Shown piece after piece: positions 1 through 11,669 of a stretch of DNA of 64,000 nt. The notes beneath the pieces were generated by a model. The model searched no databases. It worked only from the letters and a program-made list of their open reading frames with translations, and was not told the DNA's origin. Every line of letters begins with the position of its first letter. Position 1 is the stretch's first letter. Both the position numbers and the translations under genes were made by a program. The DNA lies in assembly GCA_021772935.1 (NCBI GenBank), contig JAJFLA010000044.1:1-64000 (forward strand), in the 5' to 3' direction. This stretch comes from Gammaproteobacteria bacterium (GTDB taxonomy: Bacteria; Pseudomonadota; Gammaproteobacteria; Xanthomonadales; SZUA-36).

Positions 1-141
1 AAACATTGTTGACGGCACCCACCGGTTCCGGGTAACAATATGCAAAACCCGCGTCGCTATCGCTCCGAGGGGTGGCAACCTTGACCGGTTCAGGTGGCAA
101 CCTTCAAACGGAATAGGGGGCAATCTTCACCGGAATACGCA
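1..141. mobile_element. Probable IS21-family insertion sequence end (remnant)
   Basis: Three imperfect 22-23 bp tandem units occupy 71-92, 93-115 and 116-137. Each begins GGTGGCAAC or GGGGGCAAT, and the last two end in CGGAATA. The final unit is followed by CGCA, so the element would end in CA at 140-141. Multiple internal copies of a terminal repeat, a GGAATACGCA-type border and a terminal CA are what I know from the ends of IS21-family (istA/istB) elements. No transposase gene is visible because the window starts here. The bases before 71 may be the tail of the element or unrelated sequence. The call rests on the repeat layout only and should be tested against the sequence to the left. Confidence 0.42.
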
Positions 142-165
142 TAGTTGTAAGCACCGTGAAAATAT

Positions 166-241
<76 letters not shown>

Positions 242-320
242 ATTTTGTCTAACGTCTCTCTGGAATCAGAGAGCGCGGTATTAAACCGTTTAGGCGGGGT
301 CAAGTCAAGATTTATGCGTG

Positions 321-599
321 TTATTTGTAATCTTCGGGCACATATCCTTCGGGTATTTCTGAGCCTTCGCCAAAAAAGTATTTTTCCATTTCACCTTCTA
401 AAAATTTTCTGTGCTCTGGTTCTATGGGGCTCAGGCGGTGTTCGTTGATCAAAATGGTCTGATGTGCCAACCATTTTTGCCAGGCTTGCAGGGATATGTT
501 GTCGAAAATCTTCTTGCCCAGTTCCCCCGGGTAAGTTTGAAAAGCCAATCCGGGTAACTCTTCTTTCAGCAGTGTGCAGTTAACCAAACGATCTGTCAT
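321..599 (-). CDS. yggX: YggX family probable Fe(2+)-trafficking protein
   Basis: A 92-residue cytosolic protein with the full YggX signature. It opens [18 protein letters not shown], with the single conserved Cys near position 8, followed by [13 protein letters not shown], the [14 protein letters not shown] helix and a [14 protein letters not shown] tail. The family is linked to protection of Fe-S proteins from oxidative damage and to iron handling. Its ATG overlaps the mutY stop in an ATGA arrangement (596-599), so the two are probably translated from one message. MutY is itself an Fe-S enzyme, which fits the pairing seen in many gammaproteobacteria. Length matches the family. Confidence 0.96.
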   Translation of the reverse strand: MTDRLVNCTLLKEELPGLAFQTYPGELGKKIFDNISLQAWQKWLAHQTILINEHRLSPIEPEHRKFLEGEMEKYFFGEGSEIPEGYVPEDYK

Positions 600-1693
600 T
601 TTCTACCACTCTCCAGGTATGTTTCCAGCAGTTGTCTGACTGGTTTGGGCAGGCCAAGTGTTGGCCATTGCTGTGCTTTAAACCAGCGTTGATCAGACGT
701 ACATTCTACGCTTGTTGAAGCGGGTTCTGTATGCCCAATTGATGGCATTATCGTCATATGTATATGGGTCAGTTGATGTTGCAAACTGGGCAATGATTGC
801 AGCGTATCGCCATTTATGCCCAGGCGCTGATGTAACAACTGCTCATTATCATCTGCAGGCAGTGACCACAAACCACCCCAGATGCCGACAGGTGGGCGTC
901 GTTCGAGCAGAACCATTCCTTTGTGGTCAGTGAGGATCAGCATATGAAATGACTTCTTGTGTATTTTTAATGCTGGACGAGGTGTTGGAAAATGCTGCAC
1001 GGAATTTGTACAGAATGCCTGGCAGTCATCATTAACCGGGCATTGGCTGCAGGCTGGTTTTGTTCGGCTGCACACTGTTGCGCCAATATCCATGATGGCC
1101 TGGCTGTAATCTGCTCCGCGGCCACTCGGCAACAACTGTTTGGCGGTTTTCCATAGTTGTTGGTGAATACTGGATTTGCCCGGCCAGCCTTCGATTGCAC
1201 AGTATCGGGCAAGTACCCGTTTGACATTGCCATCCAGGATCACGGCTGGCTGGTTATAGGCTTGCGAATAGATGGCATTCGCGGTGCTCTCGCCGATTCC
1301 TGGCAGCGCTACCAGTTCCTCCGGTGTTTGCGGTAGTTGCGCTGCATGGTCGCGCAGACAAATTTTGGCGGTCTTCAGCAGATTGCGTGCACGGGCGTAA
1401 TAACCAAGACCGGACCACAATGCCAGCACTTCATCTGAAGTTGCTACAGCCAGACTTTGAACATCTGGAAAGTGATCAATAAACCGTTCGAAGTAGGGAA
1501 TAACGGTTTTGACCTGGGTTTGCTGCAACATGATTTCTGCAACCCAGACACGATAGGCGCTACGTGGATGCTGCCAGGGTAGGTCTTTGCGACCGTGCTC
1601 ATCCCACCACTCAAGCAGACGAACGGAGAAAGATGGCTTGTCCGCGGGTTGTTTCAGGACTGGGATATTGCTGCAATATTCGGGCTTGGGCAA
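596..1693 (-). CDS. mutY: A/G-specific adenine DNA glycosylase MutY
   Basis: A 365-residue base-excision repair enzyme that removes adenine mispaired with 8-oxoguanine. Visible features in order: catalytic Glu53 in EIMLQQTQ, the helix-hairpin-helix LPGIGESTA (about 130-138), catalytic Asp154 in ILDGNVKRV, and a [4Fe-4S] ligand set C208-x6-C215-x2-C218-x5-C224. A C-terminal NUDIX-like 8-oxoG recognition domain starts at about residue 240 ([16 protein letters not shown]). The N-terminus carries roughly 20 residues more than the E. coli protein, but no internal Met offers a shorter start. The stop overlaps yggX by 4 bp. Confidence 0.97.
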   Translation of the reverse strand: MPKPEYCSNIPVLKQPADKPSFSVRLLEWWDEHGRKDLPWQHPRSAYRVWVAEIMLQQTQVKTVIPYFERFIDHFPDVQSLAVATSDEVLALWSGLGYYARARNLLKTAKICLRDHAAQLPQTPEELVALPGIGESTANAIYSQAYNQPAVILDGNVKRVLARYCAIEGWPGKSSIHQQLWKTAKQLLPSGRGADYSQAIMDIGATVCSRTKPACSQCPVNDDCQAFCTNSVQHFPTPRPALKIHKKSFHMLILTDHKGMVLLERRPPVGIWGGLWSLPADDNEQLLHQRLGINGDTLQSLPSLQHQLTHIHMTIMPSIGHTEPASTSVECTSDQRWFKAQQWPTLGLPKPVRQLLETYLESGRK

Positions 1694-1699
1694 ATTGAA

Positions 1700-2692
1700 T
1701 TAATCCAACGGCAATATCGCGTTGATAAACGTACCCGCATCAAAGGGGCGCAAATCTTCTGCTGCCTCGCCAACGCCGATATAGCGAATGGGGATACCCA
1801 GCTCTCTGGCAATTGCAAACAGCATGCCACCACGGGCGGTCCCGTCCAGCTTGGTAATTGTGATGCCGGTGATTTTAACCGCAGCGTTGAAGTGCTGGGC
1901 CTGGTTCAAGGCGTTGGTGCCGGTACCGGCATCCACCACCAGCATAACTTCGTGTGGTGCGCTGTCATCGACCCGGCCGATAACACGGTGTATCTTTTTC
2001 AGTTCTTCCATCAGGTTGGATTGGGTATGAAGACGACCTGCGGTATCCGCAATCAGTATGTCAACTCCACGCGCTTTTGCCGACTGTATCGCATCAAAAA
2101 TAACCGCGGCAGAGTCGGCCCCGGTACCTTGCGCAATCACCGGCACATCATTTCGCGCACCCCATGATTTCAGTTGTTCAACGGCGGCGGCACGAAAGGT
2201 ATCACCGGCCGCCAGCATTACGGACAGTCCTTCTTCTTTAAATCGTTGTGCCAGTTTGCCTATGGTCGTGGTTTTTCCCGCGCCATTGATGCCCACCATC
2301 AGGATAACAAATGGTTGTTGCTTGGTATCGACAGCCAAAAACTGTTCACAGGGTGCTATCAGTTCGTATAGCTCCGCTTGTACTGCGGGTAATAATGAGA
2401 GTGGCTCTTTGATAACACCGTTGGCAATTGCGCTACGCAGGTTGTCCATGATCTCCAGGCTGGCTTTGACACCGACATCTGCGGTCAACAGTGTGGTTTC
2501 AAGTTCATCCAGCAGGTCTTCATTGATATTGCTATGATCACTGACCAGTGCTTTCAGCCGTTTTCCAATGGTGCGGCGAGAGTCTTCCAACCGTTTTTCC
2601 AGGGGATCAACACCGGACTGCTCCACCGGCCGAAGTTGAACATCCTGCAATTCGCCGGATTGTTTGTTCTTTTTACGGAAAATTCGAAACAT
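1700..2692 (-). CDS. ftsY: Signal recognition particle receptor FtsY
   Basis: A 330-residue SRP-receptor GTPase that docks SRP-ribosome complexes at the inner membrane. I chose the ATG at 2692, giving MFRIFRKKNK. An upstream start at 2998 would add 102 low-complexity Pro/Ser-rich residues that are antisense to rsmD. The acidic A domain is short. The N domain spans about 35-120. The G domain carries P-loop GINGAGKTTT (about 134-143), DTFRAAAVEQL, DTAGR and TKLDG, and ends in the membrane-facing RPFDAGTFINAI segment. It is divergent from rsmD across 85 bp, as in E. coli. In many bacteria ftsE/ftsX follow, but here mutY follows. Confidence 0.96.
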   Translation of the reverse strand: MFRIFRKKNKQSGELQDVQLRPVEQSGVDPLEKRLEDSRRTIGKRLKALVSDHSNINEDLLDELETTLLTADVGVKASLEIMDNLRSAIANGVIKEPLSLLPAVQAELYELIAPCEQFLAVDTKQQPFVILMVGINGAGKTTTIGKLAQRFKEEGLSVMLAAGDTFRAAAVEQLKSWGARNDVPVIAQGTGADSAAVIFDAIQSAKARGVDILIADTAGRLHTQSNLMEELKKIHRVIGRVDDSAPHEVMLVVDAGTGTNALNQAQHFNAAVKITGITITKLDGTARGGMLFAIARELGIPIRYIGVGEAAEDLRPFDAGTFINAILPLD

Positions 2693-2777
2693 GAGATTGG
2701 GTTTAACCCTTGGCACCAAAAGCGATATGCTATCAGTTTGCTTGTTTAATAACAGGTAGGTTCGAGGTACCTTACAT

Positions 2778-3389
2778 GTGAGCAAATCTGGAAAAAGCAA
2801 TAGTGTAAGAATAATTGGCGGTCGCTGGCGCGGTCGTCGTTTGCCAGTTGCCGAAGTGCCGGGGCTGCGTCCGACGGGTGATCGTTGCCGCGAAACCTTA
2901 TTCAACTGGTTACAGCCTTGGCTTGCGGGTGCCGATTGCGCAGATTTGTTTGCCGGTACCGGCGCGCTCGGTTTTGAGGCCGCTTCACGTGGTGCCACGT
3001 CCGTGTTGATGATCGAAAAACATCCACGTGCGCTGGCGGCGTTACGTCTAAGTATTGAGCAACTTCAAGCCACGCAGGTCAAGCTGCAAGCCGGTGGTGC
3101 GATGTCTCTGATCAAAGATATCAAGCCTGATCGTTTCGACCTGGTATTTGTTGATCCGCCGTTTGATAGCAATCTTGGTGCGTTGGTGCTCGAGCGCCTT
3201 GATGAAAACGGTTGTGTCCGGCGTGGCGGGTTTATCTATATAGAATCTCCAGTATCAATAATAATCACACCGCCAGAAGGCTGGTCGTTGTGGCGCGAGC
3301 AGCAGCTTGGGGAAGTTCGCATGCAACTTTTTCGCAGACAATTTCCAAATAACGAAAGAAATCTGCCGGGTGTCGGGTCTGATCAGTGA
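2778..3389 (+). CDS. rsmD: 16S rRNA (guanine(966)-N2)-methyltransferase RsmD
   Basis: A 203-residue SAM-dependent methyltransferase that modifies G966 of 16S rRNA. The opening RIIGGRWRGRRLPV, the RPTGDRCRETLFNWL helix, the SAM loop LFAGTGALG (57-65) and the catalytic DPPF (126-129) are diagnostic. The start is GTG at 2778. The ATG overlapping it at 2776 runs straight into TGA and cannot be used. The gene is divergent from ftsY and followed by a good terminator at 3427-3453. Confidence 0.95.
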   Translation: MSKSGKSNSVRIIGGRWRGRRLPVAEVPGLRPTGDRCRETLFNWLQPWLAGADCADLFAGTGALGFEAASRGATSVLMIEKHPRALAALRLSIEQLQATQVKLQAGGAMSLIKDIKPDRFDLVFVDPPFDSNLGALVLERLDENGCVRRGGFIYIESPVSIIITPPEGWSLWREQQLGEVRMQLFRRQFPNNERNLPGVGSDQ

Positions 3390-3426
3390 AGACAGGCCCC
3401 ACGCCTGTTTTCAGTCCCTGCTTTTA

Positions 3427-3453
3427 GGTCGGCTTCCAAGCCGGCCTTTTTTT
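3427..3453 (+). terminator. Rho-independent terminator after rsmD
   Basis: The stem GGTCGGCTT pairs with AAGCCGGCC around a short loop, with one G-T wobble, and is followed directly by a run of seven T. It separates rsmD from coaD. Confidence 0.8.
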
Positions 3454-3518
3454 ATATCCGTACTTTGGTTTAATCCCACACCCTATCAAGGGTAGAATAT
3501 CTATCCCTACAGTTTTAA

Positions 3519-5955
<2,437 letters not shown>

Positions 5956-6039
5956 TGCTCCTACTTTGATACACACAGTTTGTGATTACATAGATTGCTG
6001 CGAAATAAATTACGCTCCCTGCCTAAGTTGGAGATTTGT

Positions 6040-7332
6040 ATGAGTAAAACTATTCTCGCCATTGTTGCCTTAATCGCAGGACTGCCGGTAGCACAGGCAG
6101 GCATCACAGCTGAGGAGATCGATCTGGCTGCAGCAGTTGTTCAGCCGCAGGTGGTTGAATGGCGTCGCTGGTTTCACCAAAACCCCGAGCTCAGCAACCG
6201 TGAATTCAATACGGCTGCCAGGGTCGCAGAAATTCTGCGTGGCATGGGACTCGAACCTCGCACAGGCATCGCACATACTGGCGTGATTGCAATTATCGAA
6301 GGTGCTCTTCCGGGTCCGTTGGTTGCTATCAGGACAGACATGGACGCCTTGCCGGTGGTCGAAAAGACAGGCCTGGAGTTTGCCTCAAAGGCCCGCAGTG
6401 AATACAACGGTCACGATGTCGGTGTTATGCATGCCTGTGGGCACGATAGTCACATGGCCATGGTGCTGGGTGCAGCGAAAGTTCTGAATGATATGAAAGC
6501 CGAGCTTCCCGGCTCAGTGATGTTGATATTTCAGCCCGCCGAAGAAGGGCCCCCGGCAGGTGAAGATGGTGGTGCTTCGATGATGCTTGATGAGGGCATA
6601 TTTGAAGGGCAGAAGCCGGCCGCTGTATTTGGGATGCATGTTGGTATCAGTGTTCCAGGTGGCCAGTTTGCAGTCCGCTCCGGCCCGATGATGGCCGCTG
6701 CCGATCGCTATCAGATTACCGTAAAAGGAAAACAGACCCACGGCGCACGGCCCTGGGATGGAGTGGACCCAATTGTTGTGGCTGCTCAGATCGTGCTTGG
6801 CCTGCAAACCATAGCCAGTCGACAGGTAGATGTAACCCTGGCACCTTCGATCATCAGTGTTGGACGTATCAGCGGTGGCATTCGTAATAATGTGATTCCA
6901 GAAGATGTGGAGTTGGAAGGCACTATCCGTACCTTTGATCCCGACATGCGGGACTATATACACAAAGCGGTGGAACGCACGGCCAGGCTGATCGCTGAAA
7001 GCGCCGGTGCCGAGATTGAATTCGTGATTGATCAGGGTCCGCCATCGCTACAAAATAACGCTGAACTGACATCGTTGGTGCTGCCAGCGCTTGAACGGTC
7101 TTCAGGACACCCCGCGCTTTCTATCCAGCCACAAACTGTAGCCGAAGATTTTTCCGAGTATGGCAATGTAACGCCGGCCGTATTCGTGTTTCTCGGCAAT
7201 TGGCCCGAAGATATGGACCCAACTACCCAGCCAACCAACCATTCACCATTTTTTGATATGCATGAGCCTTACATGGAAAATGGTGTCAGGGCATTCAGCC
7301 ACATGGTCGTGGATTATTTGAAGTCACAGTAG
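6040..7332 (+). CDS. Exported M20D amidohydrolase (hippurate hydrolase-like)
   Basis: A 430-residue metal-dependent hydrolase of the M20D group (aminoacylase/hippuricase/IAA-amino acid hydrolase). The ATG at 6040 follows GGAG and gives a signal peptide MSKTILAIVALIAGLPVAQA, so the enzyme should act in the periplasm. Metal ligands are visible in MHACGHDSHM and in QPAEEGP, with a later H in GMHVG and the C-terminal TVAEDFSEYG. The dimerisation domain (about 200-310) is intact. It sits 85 bp after ggt in the same direction. Together the two could release amino acids from conjugated substrates, but the acyl group cannot be told from sequence. Confidence 0.88.
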   Translation: MSKTILAIVALIAGLPVAQAGITAEEIDLAAAVVQPQVVEWRRWFHQNPELSNREFNTAARVAEILRGMGLEPRTGIAHTGVIAIIEGALPGPLVAIRTDMDALPVVEKTGLEFASKARSEYNGHDVGVMHACGHDSHMAMVLGAAKVLNDMKAELPGSVMLIFQPAEEGPPAGEDGGASMMLDEGIFEGQKPAAVFGMHVGISVPGGQFAVRSGPMMAAADRYQITVKGKQTHGARPWDGVDPIVVAAQIVLGLQTIASRQVDVTLAPSIISVGRISGGIRNNVIPEDVELEGTIRTFDPDMRDYIHKAVERTARLIAESAGAEIEFVIDQGPPSLQNNAELTSLVLPALERSSGHPALSIQPQTVAEDFSEYGNVTPAVFVFLGNWPEDMDPTTQPTNHSPFFDMHEPYMENGVRAFSHMVVDYLKSQ

Positions 7333-7360
7333 CCACACTCCAGAGCACAGAACTTTAATC

Positions 7361-8572
7361 ATGGACGGACCCCTTGCTGGCACCCTGGTACTTGATCTTT
7401 CAAGGGTTCTCGCTGGTCCGTGGGCCAGTCAGGCGCTGGCCGATCTCGGCGCACGGGTGATCAAGGTTGAACGCCCTGGTCACGGTGATGACACGCGTAG
7501 CTGGGGCCCGCCTTACGTGGAATCCGGAGAAAACAGGGAAAGTGCATACTTCCTCTCCGCCAACCGTGGCAAGGAATCGATAGCGGTTGATTTCAAAGAC
7601 CCGCGCGGGCAATCGATCTTGCGGATGCTTGCGAAAAAGGCAGATATATTGATTGAGAATTACAAAGTTGGCGGGCTTGCTGCCTATGGTCTTGATTATG
7701 ATTCGATCCGCAAGCTTAACCCGGCCATTGTTTATTGCTCGATCAGTGGTTTTGGACAAACAGGCCCATATGCTAAAAAGCCCGGATATGACTTTATGAT
7801 CCAGGCTATGAGCGGCTTAATGAGTATTACCGGAGAGCAGAAAGCAACCAAGGTTGGCGTAGCCGTCTCGGATCTGGTCGCCGGTCTTTACGCAACGGTC
7901 GGCATCCTGGGCGCGAGCATTCGGGCCCGTGAAACCGGGCAGGGCGAACATATTGATATTTCCTTGCTTGATTCGCAGCTCGCCTGTCTGGCAAACCAGG
8001 CCTTAAATTATCTCGTAACTGGTGCAAGCCCTGGCCAGTCGGGTAATGCCCACCCAAATATCGTGCCTTATCAGGTGTTCGAAACCGCCGATGAGCCGAT
8101 CGTGGTTGCGGTTGGTAACGATGGCCAGTTTGCGGAATTGTGCAAGGCCATTAGTTGTGAACAGCTCAGCTCAGAGCCTCGCTTTATCAGTAATTCTACT
8201 CGCGTGCAAAACAGGCAGTCCCTGGTTCCACTGATTGCAACTGAATTGAAGAAACACCCCTCGAAGTATTGGCTTACATCACTGGAAGCTTGCGGAGTTC
8301 CGGTGGGCCCGGTCAACTCTATTGGCGATGCATTTGCAGACCCGCAAGTCATCGACAGGAAAACTGTGATGCAATTACAGCGTGCTGATCTCGGCAGCGT
8401 ACCCAGCGTGCGTTTCCCCATCAGGTTGCGCAATTGCACACTGGATGAAGGTCGTGCCCCACCGGCCCTCGGAGATTCAACAGTGGCCGTCTTGAGTGAA
8501 ATTGGCCTCAGTCAATTGGAGGTCGAAAACCTCTTATCCAAAGGTGTCATAGCGACACCGAAAAAAGATTGA
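7361..8572 (+). CDS. Class III (CaiB/BaiF family) CoA-transferase
   Basis: A 403-residue cytosolic CoA-transferase. The N-terminus GTLVLDLSRVLAGPWASQAL, the ANRGKESIAVDFKDP strand and the SGFGQTGPYAKKPGYD segment are family hallmarks. Asp171 in GVAVSDL sits where the catalytic Asp of formyl-CoA transferase and CaiB lies (169). The family moves CoA between carboxylic acids such as oxalate, carnitine, succinate or mesaconate. The substrate here is not defined. It is 28 bp after the M20 hydrolase in the same direction, so the three genes ggt, M20 and this one may be co-expressed. Confidence 0.9.
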   Translation: MDGPLAGTLVLDLSRVLAGPWASQALADLGARVIKVERPGHGDDTRSWGPPYVESGENRESAYFLSANRGKESIAVDFKDPRGQSILRMLAKKADILIENYKVGGLAAYGLDYDSIRKLNPAIVYCSISGFGQTGPYAKKPGYDFMIQAMSGLMSITGEQKATKVGVAVSDLVAGLYATVGILGASIRARETGQGEHIDISLLDSQLACLANQALNYLVTGASPGQSGNAHPNIVPYQVFETADEPIVVAVGNDGQFAELCKAISCEQLSSEPRFISNSTRVQNRQSLVPLIATELKKHPSKYWLTSLEACGVPVGPVNSIGDAFADPQVIDRKTVMQLQRADLGSVPSVRFPIRLRNCTLDEGRAPPALGDSTVAVLSEIGLSQLEVENLLSKGVIATPKKD

Positions 8573-8648
8573 AAGATATTTTCTTTGTACCGGGTCAAGT
8601 ACACTCCGCTCCCCCTCAAAAGCCTATAACGAGGAAAAGGCCGTTACT

Positions 8649-8786
8649 ATGAAAAAGTTCGTTTCGATAATATTGCTTGCAGAAAGTACGGTGACACCCA
8701 CGCTTTTTTTTAAGAGAAATGGTTCATGTACCGTCATATCAATTATGGATTGCAGCGAATGTGCAACAACTCAGCGTGTGTTTTGA
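8649..8786 (+). pseudogene. Leader remnant of the WFDP-module protein family
   Basis: A 45-codon frame that starts MKKFVSIILLAESTV and then degenerates. It matches the leader of the gene at 11670 (MKKFVSMILVTGLLFSVVAES) except that about nine residues of the hydrophobic core are missing and nothing of the mature protein follows. The upstream GGAAAAGGCCGTTACT also matches the ribosome-binding region of the family members at 11670 and 13659. The homology therefore includes the 5' untranslated region. I read it as a decayed duplicate, not a functional small protein. Confidence 0.6.
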
Positions 8787-8830
8787 AAAATTGAAGTATT
8801 TTAAGATCGAAGCATGGGAATCAGCTGGAT

Positions 8831-9142
8831 TCAGTTAGTTCCGGGCAGCCTCATGCTCAAGCTGGCGTACAAGTGATTTTTACCAAGCCCTTTTCGGGAA
8901 GAGTCTGTCGCCAAGTATGTGCCCTTGATAAAACTTCGACCCACGGATTTGGCAAAGACATTAAACCTGTTAACCTGGCCCAGCGCACCAAATGAGATGA
9001 TGTTGTTTTTTGTGAGGTAGTCCACTATCGGTGCAGCATGCATCCTTAGCCAGGTTATTATCAGGTCACATTTCCAGATGGGTTCATTTGTTTTGCAGTT
9101 GGACTTGAAATTCATCACAATTACCTTGAAATTGTCACTCAC
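8831..9142 (-). CDS. Uncharacterised small protein (doubtful)
   Basis: A possible 103-residue protein from a GTG at 9142 with no clear ribosome-binding site. I do not recognise it. It is basic, has no signal peptide or membrane segment, and contains the run GALGQVNRFNVFAKSVGRSF. It is the longest frame in the 680-bp stretch between the CoA-transferase and the regulator at 9253. The rest of that stretch, apart from the leader remnant at 8649-8786 and a T-rich tract near 8703, shows no structure I can name. It could equally be a chance frame. Confidence 0.25.
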   Translation of the reverse strand: MSDNFKVIVMNFKSNCKTNEPIWKCDLIITWLRMHAAPIVDYLTKNNIISFGALGQVNRFNVFAKSVGRSFIKGTYLATDSSRKGLGKNHLYASLSMRLPGTN

Positions 9143-9252
9143 CTAATATAAATAGAAAGTCCTTGATTCCGGTTTCTACTCTACCCTTGTTTAGGGCGCC
9201 CAGATAGCAGCGATCCGAATATGGCACATTTGAGTCTCACTCCGACTAACTT

Positions 9253-11331
9253 ATGATCCCGGTTAAAACATATTATTTTGAGCAGTGGTGTTTTTGCCCA
9301 ACACAAGCAACGCTAAGCTCGCCAGAGGGTGACCTCCAGGAAATAACGCCACGTATGCGCGATGTTCTGATTTTATTGCTTCACCGCGCTGGTTCAGTCG
9401 TGGGTCGCGATGAAATTTTTGAGCAAGTTTGGCATGATAAAAACGCCAACGACGAAGCACTGTCAAGGGTTATAGCCGATTTACGTAAAGCGTTGGGCGA
9501 CAGTGCATTCAGGTCGCGATTTATCAAAACCATCCCCAAAGCCGGCTACAAGTTCATCGCGGGGGTGGACATCAACGTGTCGCCACCACAGCGTACTGCG
9601 GAAACACCACAACATGGATTGTCAGACAACTTACGACTGAAGTGGTGGGGCAGCGTTATCATGCTGCTCATCATGGTGACTAGTGCCTGGTATATTTCGT
9701 CCGCAATAAACCGCACCACCCCCGTCCAACTCGGATCTTCACGGCCATTATTTACTTCTCAGTGGAATGCAGGGCTAGCCAGTTGGTCACCAGATGGCGA
9801 ACGACTGGTCTTCTCACGCACTGACGCAAGTGGCTTGGACAACCTGTATATAATGTCAACAGTGGTAGGCGCAGCGGAAATTCAATTAACCGAGTCGCCC
9901 GCCTTTGATTGGTTTGCAAGTTGGTCACCGGATGGGAACGATGTCGCCTTCCAACGATTTGATGGTGCGGGCGGTTGTCTGTTAATGCGCGTCAACCTTT
10001 CCACGCGTCAGGAAACCCAACTAACGCATTGTCTCTTCGGCAGCGGTGTTGCCTGGTTATCAGCGGATGAGATTGCCTATATCAGTATGAACGAGGGCCA
10101 ATCGGATCGTGCGGTTTGGATATTTAAACTGAGTAGTGGCAAATCGGAGCTTGAACCCAATTCTCAGAAGCACTCCCCGGGTCCTTTTCATGCACTGGGC
10201 AGCGACTCGAGTCGGCGGTTGACTGCTATATTTAAATCGACAGGCGAATCCACGCAAATCTTGCGGGCAGATAGCCACTGGAACTACCAGTCCGTGTTGA
10301 CTTCAGCAACACCTATCATGGGTTTCACCTGGCTACCAGACCAGCAACAATTACTTTTTAGTCAACATCTCAATGGCGTGCCGACACTATTTTATTATCG
10401 ATTGGGCTCAGATACACCGATCCGGCTGGATCCTCTGGTCGGGTCAGGCATTGCCTACCCCAGCCTATCGGCGGATGGCAAGAAACTGGTTTTCAGTCGC
10501 TATGAATCCGATACGGAGTTGTGGCATTTTGATACGGGTTCAGCCAAACGCCTGGACCGTTTTTCAGGTTCTTTCCATGGTGTTTCCTGTGAACCGGATT
10601 CTGAACAAATGGCGGTAATCGTGCGCCCACCCAACAGCAAAAGGCGGCTTCAGGTGAGCAATATTCATCAACGGCAATGGCGACGTATCAGCGAGTTTGA
10701 CACCACGGTGGTCAGGCCCATATTTTCACCCGACGGTGAGCGTATATTACTCACCCGGGTTGATATTGAAACAAACACCAGCCAAGTCGACCTGGTTGAT
10801 CTCGAGACGGGGTTGCTCAATCATGTTACCAGTGGCTCAAGAGACCATGTTCCAACGAGTTGGAATCACAACGGCGAGCTTTTCTATGCGCTTGAAAGAA
10901 TTGATGGCAAACCGAGCTTGGGTGAATACAACGTCGATGGACAGCGGTTGGGAGTTGCATCGATTCAGGCCCCCAGGTTACGTGAACTAAGCAAGGACTC
11001 GCAAGTGATTGCACGACCTAATAGCGACGGCGAGCGAGTTTTAGTTTGGCGCAAGGGTACACAGGAGACCACCCTTATCAAGCTCAACAGCGCCCTCTCA
11101 CCCGCCGCTTGGGATGCGTCCGCAAGCGCCGTATATTATTTTGCTTACGTCGGTGATGGCGTTGAGCTAAAACGCTTGCCGTTGACGGGTGGGGCGGCAG
11201 AAACCCTGGTGCATGTGGACCCACCATTTAATCATTTATCGTTACGGGTGTGCGCTCTGGATGATCAATCCGTTATGTATTCGATTGGGCGGGACAAAAT
11301 TGAACTTTATGTGGCGGATGTTCATCACTAG
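9253..11331 (+). CDS. ToxR/CadC-like membrane transcription regulator with beta-propeller sensor
   Basis: A 692-residue one-component regulator. Residues about 10-105 form an OmpR/PhoB-type winged helix: ITPRMRDVLILLLHRAGSVV, then EIFEQVWHDKNANDEALSRV, then the wing KTIPKAGYKFIAGV. A single membrane span lies at about 131-150 (WWGSVIMLLIMVTSAWYISS). The periplasmic part is a TolB/WD40-like propeller with repeated SWSPDGxxxxF units (first two near 178 and 221) and later FSPDGERILLTR. The layout matches CadC-type regulators that bind DNA from the membrane and sense in the periplasm. It precedes the WFDP-module gene array in the same direction and is its most likely controller, by position only. 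No strong ribosome-binding site precedes the ATG. Confidence 0.87.
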   Translation: MIPVKTYYFEQWCFCPTQATLSSPEGDLQEITPRMRDVLILLLHRAGSVVGRDEIFEQVWHDKNANDEALSRVIADLRKALGDSAFRSRFIKTIPKAGYKFIAGVDINVSPPQRTAETPQHGLSDNLRLKWWGSVIMLLIMVTSAWYISSAINRTTPVQLGSSRPLFTSQWNAGLASWSPDGERLVFSRTDASGLDNLYIMSTVVGAAEIQLTESPAFDWFASWSPDGNDVAFQRFDGAGGCLLMRVNLSTRQETQLTHCLFGSGVAWLSADEIAYISMNEGQSDRAVWIFKLSSGKSELEPNSQKHSPGPFHALGSDSSRRLTAIFKSTGESTQILRADSHWNYQSVLTSATPIMGFTWLPDQQQLLFSQHLNGVPTLFYYRLGSDTPIRLDPLVGSGIAYPSLSADGKKLVFSRYESDTELWHFDTGSAKRLDRFSGSFHGVSCEPDSEQMAVIVRPPNSKRRLQVSNIHQRQWRRISEFDTTVVRPIFSPDGERILLTRVDIETNTSQVDLVDLETGLLNHVTSGSRDHVPTSWNHNGELFYALERIDGKPSLGEYNVDGQRLGVASIQAPRLRELSKDSQVIARPNSDGERVLVWRKGTQETTLIKLNSALSPAAWDASASAVYYFAYVGDGVELKRLPLTGGAAETLVHVDPPFNHLSLRVCALDDQSVMYSIGRDKIELYVADVHH

Positions 11332-11546
11332 CGCTGGGCCCATAGAGGGGCTTACACACACAAAGTTCAGATTCAAATGCATCCAACACTTGTCAATCAT
11401 CACAAAGGACCTGATCGCATTCGAATATGATCCCGATTCTGTCATTTTTTTTGCCCGATCTTCGAAAAACTCATGTTTCTCAAGTCGACTTCTTGAATAA
11501 TGCATGACTTTTGTGGCCATACGGGTCGTGAAGCATGAGGCGTTCT

Positions 11547-11630
11547 ATGATGAAAAAGTTTGCACTGATGGGTCAGACTATTACTCTGCTGTTAGGAGTG
11601 TTAACACCTTATGGCAGCACACTCCGCTAG
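11547..11630 (+). CDS. Leader-like 27-residue open frame
   Basis: A short frame preceded by GAGG at good spacing encodes MMKKFALMGQTITLLLGVLT and a seven-residue tail. It resembles a secretory leader with a basic start and a hydrophobic core, and its MKKFALM start recalls the MKKFVSM leader of the gene that begins 40 bp after its stop. It may be a translated leader peptide or another decayed copy of the family. The remainder of the 338-bp gap after the regulator (11332-11546) shows nothing I can name. Confidence 0.35.
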   Translation: MMKKFALMGQTITLLLGVLTPYGSTLR

Positions 11631-11669
11631 CCTCGAAATTTATCTTGAAATTAGTAAAAGGCAATTGTT

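Noticed and set aside
1595-2167. A 190-codon open frame on the + strand over mutY and ftsY
   Set aside because: It lies antisense to two well-conserved genes and has no recognisable motifs.
2692-2998. A 102-residue N-terminal extension of FtsY
   Set aside because: It would be antisense to the rsmD coding start, is low-complexity Pro/Ser/Arg-rich, and FtsY has a natural start MFRIFRKKNK at 2692.
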